A stretch of DNA of 64,000 nt from the NCBI RefSeq assembly GCF_037137075.1, contig NZ_JBBBNV010000010.1, positions 93,207-157,206 on the forward strand, read 5' to 3'. The position numbers and the translations under genes were made by a program. A model generated the notes under the pieces. The model saw only the letters and a program-made list of their open reading frames with translations. It had not been told where the DNA came from and made no database searches. Shown here piece after piece: positions 60,779 to 64,000 of the stretch. Position 1 is the stretch's first letter, and each line of letters opens with the position of its first letter. This DNA is from JBBBNV01 sp037137075. Its GTDB lineage: Bacteria > Bacillota > Bacilli > Paenibacillales > NBRC-103111.

Positions 60779-61822
60779 ATGAATATCATTTGGGATTTTT
60801 TGCAACGGTATGGATTGCAATTCAGTGCTGTATTTGTGCTGATTGGCTTTGGTTTAATGGGGGGCTTGCTTCTGCGTAAAGCGGGTCAAACCCTGCAGGT
60901 CCAGCAAGAACGGGATGCGTATGCAAGAGCCTGGAGAACAATGCATGGGGAGCAGGAGACTCTACCGAACCATGCGGTGTACCGCTACTTATTGCTGCAT
61001 CTGACTAGTGTACTGCCAAGCATACCTAAACGCCAGATGATTTATAGGGTACATGCTTTTTTATTGTGCAGTGCCGTGCTGGGATTGTTTGTGGGTACAA
61101 AAGCGGTCTCGGTCTATATTGGCTGGGCTGGTAATGTTCCATTTAACAGCTTCACGATTTGGTTTCCGATTGTGGCAGGCCTTTTTGCTGCTTTTTTGCC
61201 GTTCTTGCTGCTTCATAGTGTCATCCAAACGATGCGCGTTCGGTTAAGCCATTTGCTGCTGGAGTATGTGGAAGAATTTGAAAGGCAGTATCTGGCGCAT
61301 CACGGATCCGTGATGAATGCGCTCCGTGGTTTGCTGCTTCAGACGAACGGTACACTTCAGCAGCTGACAGCGATGATCATTCACGCTATTCAGCGCGGAA
61401 ACAAGCCCGCGTTTTTAACAACCCTGATGCTGTTCGAACATCAGATTGCAAGCCGATTCGCTCAGGTATTTGTTGTTTTATTAAAAGAGGGCGTTGGGAT
61501 TAGCGGGCTAGAAGGCCGGAAAGTGGAGCATCCGAAGGATATTCGGGTCGGCTTGCGCTCATTAATTGACAAGATGCATTTGCAGGCACAGGTCCAAGCG
61601 CAGGATCAGCCTAAAAAACGGGAGATGATTCAGGTAGGACTTATGGTGTTTCCGACCTTATATGGTGCCTCCTATATGGCTGGGGAGTTTCTGATGCAGA
61701 AAAAGCATTACTATTTGTATGAAATTCCAAGTCAAATGAACGTTTTTATTGCCTCCATTTTGATGGCATTCCTTGCGTTATCCTTAAACCTAATCCTGGG
61801 CAAACGGAAACTGGACCTGTAA
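60779..61822 (+). CDS. TadB-like inner-membrane platform protein
   Basis: 347 residues. Membrane segments at the N-terminus (FLQRYGLQFSAVFVLIGFGL), about 85-110, 125-155 and two near the C-terminus (IQVGLMVFPTLYGASYMAGE, VFIASILMAFLALSLNLILG). Between them lies a soluble helical domain rich in charged residues, the type II secretion F layout. Pairs with the TadC-like protein to form the pilus base. Weak sequence signature, so the call relies on topology and neighbours. Confidence 0.7.
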   Translation: MNIIWDFLQRYGLQFSAVFVLIGFGLMGGLLLRKAGQTLQVQQERDAYARAWRTMHGEQETLPNHAVYRYLLLHLTSVLPSIPKRQMIYRVHAFLLCSAVLGLFVGTKAVSVYIGWAGNVPFNSFTIWFPIVAGLFAAFLPFLLLHSVIQTMRVRLSHLLLEYVEEFERQYLAHHGSVMNALRGLLLQTNGTLQQLTAMIIHAIQRGNKPAFLTTLMLFEHQIASRFAQVFVVLLKEGVGISGLEGRKVEHPKDIRVGLRSLIDKMHLQAQVQAQDQPKKREMIQVGLMVFPTLYGASYMAGEFLMQKKHYYLYEIPSQMNVFIASILMAFLALSLNLILGKRKLDL

Positions 61823-61837
61823 GAAGGAGGAGCGAAT

Positions 61838-62725
61838 GTGATACTTCAATGGTTTTCGATTCATGGGGTACAAGTCCTGTTGTTTGCCGGACTCTTCTTC
61901 TTTCTACTGGCCCCGGTGCTGTTACTGATTTCGATTGATGCCGGGAAAAGGGATGCGGTACTGATCGGGCTTCGCCAAAGTTTACGCTGGGGGATGTTAT
62001 ACCCGGTCCAATATGGCCGGCGGTTCTATGCATCCAGTAAAGCGGACGAACTGCTGGAGACGATGGGGTGGCGCAAATACATTACCGTGCCAACACTGAA
62101 GATGATACGGGATGTGCTGTGCGGGCTTCTGTTGGTTTATGTTTTGGTTGCCTACTATGACGAGGGGCTTTGGCGACCGCTTGTGGTTGTGGCTGTAGTC
62201 TTTCTGTTTCTGACCCCTGGTCCTGGCCCATTTAGTGTCCTGATTGCCCCGTTGTTTCAACGATTTCAGCGCCATAGGGTAAACCGGGATTCATCCCTGC
62301 TGATGCAGCTGCTGCGAAATGAAATGCAAAGCGAGTCAGAGCAGTCCGTGACGGCCATCATCCGCGAGTTTCGTCCCTATATGCAAATTCTCCAGGATGA
62401 TTTCGTGTTGCTGGAGCACGATTGGCGGCGGGGGAAAGAAGAGGCGCTGGATCGCTTCAAACGGCGTCATCCGGGCAATGAGGATATTCGCTTTATTTGT
62501 TCTCTTTTTAAAAAAATGGACGAGGTTGGATACGCCGCCTGCGCACAAATGTTAGCACAGAATGAAGCCACGATTAACCAAAGACAAATGGCCAACTATA
62601 AAAGCCGCCAGGACGACCTGAATGGTTTTCTATTTGTGGTCAACGTCTCGGGGGTCATGCTGGCACTGCTTTGGTTTGTACTTGCCCTCTTTATGTGGGT
62701 ATTTGACATGGATCTTGGATTATAA
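61838..62725 (+). CDS. TadC-like inner-membrane platform protein (T2SS F family)
   Basis: 295 residues from GTG after AGAAGGAGGAGCGAAT. Segments at 5-35, a pair at about 90-130 (VLCGLLLVYVLVAYY, LVVVAVVFLFLTP), a cytoplasmic helical domain (LLMQLLRNEMQSESEQSVTA ... ALDRFKRRHPGNEDIRFICS) matching the T2SSF fold, and a last membrane helix (FLFVVNVSGVMLALLWFVLA). Second half of the pilus platform. Confidence 0.75.
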   Translation: MILQWFSIHGVQVLLFAGLFFFLLAPVLLLISIDAGKRDAVLIGLRQSLRWGMLYPVQYGRRFYASSKADELLETMGWRKYITVPTLKMIRDVLCGLLLVYVLVAYYDEGLWRPLVVVAVVFLFLTPGPGPFSVLIAPLFQRFQRHRVNRDSSLLMQLLRNEMQSESEQSVTAIIREFRPYMQILQDDFVLLEHDWRRGKEEALDRFKRRHPGNEDIRFICSLFKKMDEVGYAACAQMLAQNEATINQRQMANYKSRQDDLNGFLFVVNVSGVMLALLWFVLALFMWVFDMDLGL

Positions 62726-62752
62726 ACTTAACTTTGAGAGGGGTTTTTATCA

Positions 62753-62911
62753 ATGAATTTTACGTTTGAGAAAGTACTGGGTATCGGAATTACGGCTTTG
62801 CTGGTGGCTGCGCTGCTCTTGGCGCCAAACACGGGATTGAAATCTAAGGCGGAGACGTCTCACACGAAAGCATCGACCAAAATCGATGCCATTAACGAAG
62901 AATTTAATTAA
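62753..62911 (+). CDS. Small pilin-like membrane protein
   Basis: 52 residues, GAGAGGGG upstream. A short polar start, one hydrophobic helix (VLGIGITALLVAALLLAP) and a polar tail (SHTKASTKIDAINEEFN). Size and layout suit a Flp-type pilin, and it lies right after the platform genes where Flp would be expected. It lacks the usual G/xxxxEY cleavage motif, so the assignment is open. Confidence 0.55.
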   Translation: MNFTFEKVLGIGITALLVAALLLAPNTGLKSKAETSHTKASTKIDAINEEFN

Positions 62912-62963
62912 TTCCTAACACAACAGGCGGCGTATCGAGCCTCGTCTGAAGGAGTATGAGATT

Positions 62964-63353
62964 ATGCGATTCACACTTGAAATGATCGTGTTTCTGTTTT
63001 TCATGACACTGCTGTCCGTGGCTCTCATTTTGGACCATGCGGACTCAAAAAATGAGAGTTATCTCCAGACGGCAGCGACCGAAGCCATGCTGCGAGTTCC
63101 GCCAAGCGGCTACATCACTCCGCAGATTCAGGAGGATATCCGGGGCTTTCTGCTGGAGACGCGGGGGATGAACCCGGTCAAGGTCACGATTGAAGGTACA
63201 ACCAGCTTGTCGGAGCGAAAAGTGCGCGGCAGCTCTGATGAAATGATTGAGCTCTCGATTTCGTATCCGCGTCAGACCATTGGATTGTTCGGCGGGGTGA
63301 CCCATAAAGAGTACCGGGCAACGCGCCAAATTTTGACCGAGTACAGGCCGTAG
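62964..63353 (+). CDS. Pilin/TadE-like minor protein
   Basis: 129 residues after GAAGGAGTATGAGATT. MRFTLEMIVFLFFMTLLSVA at the N-terminus resembles the FTLxE helix of pseudopilins, followed by an extracytoplasmic part (VPPSGYITPQIQEDIRGFLL, YPRQTIGLFGGVTHKEYRAT). Likely a minor pilin or TadE-like component. Confidence 0.6.
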   Translation: MRFTLEMIVFLFFMTLLSVALILDHADSKNESYLQTAATEAMLRVPPSGYITPQIQEDIRGFLLETRGMNPVKVTIEGTTSLSERKVRGSSDEMIELSISYPRQTIGLFGGVTHKEYRATRQILTEYRP

Positions 63354-63363
63354 GGGGTGGAGG

Positions 63364-63912
63364 ATGAAGATCATAATCCACTTGAGTTGCTGGTCCCTCA
63401 TCTGGACAATCATGCTGGTCTATCAAGTCCAGGACCGCTACATGTCTGTCGGAGAGCATAAAGTGTACTCATCCATCATCGGGGCCGCTCATGATGCCGC
63501 TGTAGTTAGCCGTAAAGGGGTCGAGGAGGGCCGCGTGATTTTTGATGAAGAACTAGGCACTCGGCAGTTTCGGGCCTCTCTAGCGGCGAATTTGCGGCTG
63601 TATGCGGATGATTTGTCCCCGCAGCCGGACAGTATGTTTGGTGTCCCGCTCAAGATTGTCGGTTTATTTTTCCTCGGGGATGATAAGGCCCCACAGGGTG
63701 TGGATGGCTTCCCTGTCTATCCGTGGACCTTTACGGCCACCGCGGAATACCGGGGTGGCCAGGTCCCCATCCGAGAGACCATCTATGGTCCCAGTGTGGT
63801 AGGGGTGATCGAGTTTACCCATAATGTCAACGTGCCGGGTGTTGGCAAGCCGGTAACGTACAAAAAAGCGACGTACCGCTATTATGACCGCGCACTATAT
63901 CTCAGTAACTAG
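63364..63912 (+). CDS. TadE/TadF-like exported protein
   Basis: 182 residues after GGGGGTGGAGG. An N-terminal membrane helix (LSCWSLIWTIMLVYQVQDRY), then a soluble domain with AAHDAAVVSRKGVEEGRVIF (TadE-family-like region) and a beta-rich end. Ten bases after the previous gene. Probably a further minor pilin. Confidence 0.55.
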   Translation: MKIIIHLSCWSLIWTIMLVYQVQDRYMSVGEHKVYSSIIGAAHDAAVVSRKGVEEGRVIFDEELGTRQFRASLAANLRLYADDLSPQPDSMFGVPLKIVGLFFLGDDKAPQGVDGFPVYPWTFTATAEYRGGQVPIRETIYGPSVVGVIEFTHNVNVPGVGKPVTYKKATYRYYDRALYLSN

Positions 63913-63954
63913 CGGGCTGAAGCCAAATTGTTATTGTGAAGGCGACGGTGACCA

Positions 63955-64000
63955 TTGAAAGAACTAAAGAAGGGATGGAGGAGAATGGAACCTAAATTGC
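63955..64000 (+). CDS. Start of a further gene, cut by the window end
   Basis: TTG at 63955 after GAAGGCGACGG, or ATG at 63985 after GATGGAGGAGA in the same frame; only the first few residues (MKELKKGWRRMEPKL or MEPKL) are visible. Continues the pilus operon. Confidence 0.4.
   Translation, partial: MKELKKGWRRMEPKL

Larger units (their letters stand above)
43042..64000. mobile_element. Integrated element in cotJC (left end; right end outside window)
   Basis: The left boundary is set by loss of CotJC homology at about 43041; the left attachment half-site (crossover) lies around 43030-43060. Contents: SprA-like serine recombinase adjacent to the end, agr-type signalling cassette, XRE switch, actin-like segregation gene, many small genes, two hammerhead ribozymes, a DNA methyltransferase, ArpU-like regulator, candidate replication region and Tad-like pilus operon. 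The first 5.5 kb is clearly AT-richer than the chromosome. At least 21 kb long. Confidence 0.88.

Noticed and set aside
1..64000. CRISPR arrays, rRNA and tRNA genes
   Set aside because: No regularly spaced repeats with unique spacers and no rRNA or complete tRNA sequence seen.

Overview
The window looks like chromosome from a spore-forming, moderately GC-rich member of the Firmicutes, most likely Paenibacillus or a close relative. Supporting signs are strong AGGAGG-type ribosome binding sites, frequent TTG/GTG starts, a cotJ spore-coat operon, a Bacillus-type suf operon, mtnKA, yunD- and yfkAB-like genes and a DUF1802 gene. This placement rests on recognised gene families, not on a database search.

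Region 1 (1-11.4 kb) is a surface or extracellular polysaccharide locus. It holds four glycosyltransferases (one cut by the window edge), a ManC-type GDP-mannose enzyme, an initiating sugar-phosphate transferase, an HprK-like protein with a degenerate P-loop, a hexapeptide acyltransferase, a VanZ-like protein and a membrane acyltransferase. A divergently read XRE repressor probably acts at three GATAC-N5-GTATC sites, two of them in the promoter of the glycosyltransferase at 8.6 kb.

Region 2 (11.5-42.2 kb) is ordinary housekeeping and accessory chromosome: methionine salvage (mtnK-mtnA, minus strand), the suf Fe-S operon without sufU, a group IIC intron fragment just behind the suf terminator, a frameshifted secreted protein, a tiny Met/Cys-rich protein, an NlpC/P60 lipoprotein, two HD-GYP proteins, a MoaD-MoaE fusion with a ThiF/MoeB partner, yunD, uppP, a GH43 glycosidase, yfkAB, a CorC-like protein, an AI-2E family permease, a DRE-TIM aldolase, a patatin phospholipase and a GDSL esterase.

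Region 3 (42.2-43.06 kb) is the cotJABC operon behind a sigma-E-like promoter. cotJC is broken after about 66 codons by an integrated element that runs from about 43.04 kb past the right end of the window. This resembles the sporulation-linked intervening elements skin (sigK) and SP-beta (spsM): excision in the mother cell would rebuild cotJC.

Region 4 (43.04-64 kb) is the element. In order it carries an SprA-like large serine recombinase; a compact agr-type quorum-sensing cassette (kinase-less AgrC-like sensor, AgrB, an AgrD with serine in place of cysteine, and a LytTR protein without receiver domain); a CI/Cro-like switch with shared operators; an actin-like segregation protein with a candidate adaptor; a run of small genes; two type II hammerhead ribozymes that support each other by covariation; a decayed topoisomerase VI-like gene; a repeat-rich cytosine-5 methyltransferase; an ArpU-like phage regulator; a large unknown protein followed by iteron-like repeats; and a Tad/Flp-type pilus or secretion operon (CpaB-, TadZ-, TadA-, TadB-, TadC-like, then pilin-like proteins). 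It reads as a hybrid of prophage, plasmid and conjugative element. Its right end and the rest of cotJC lie outside the window.
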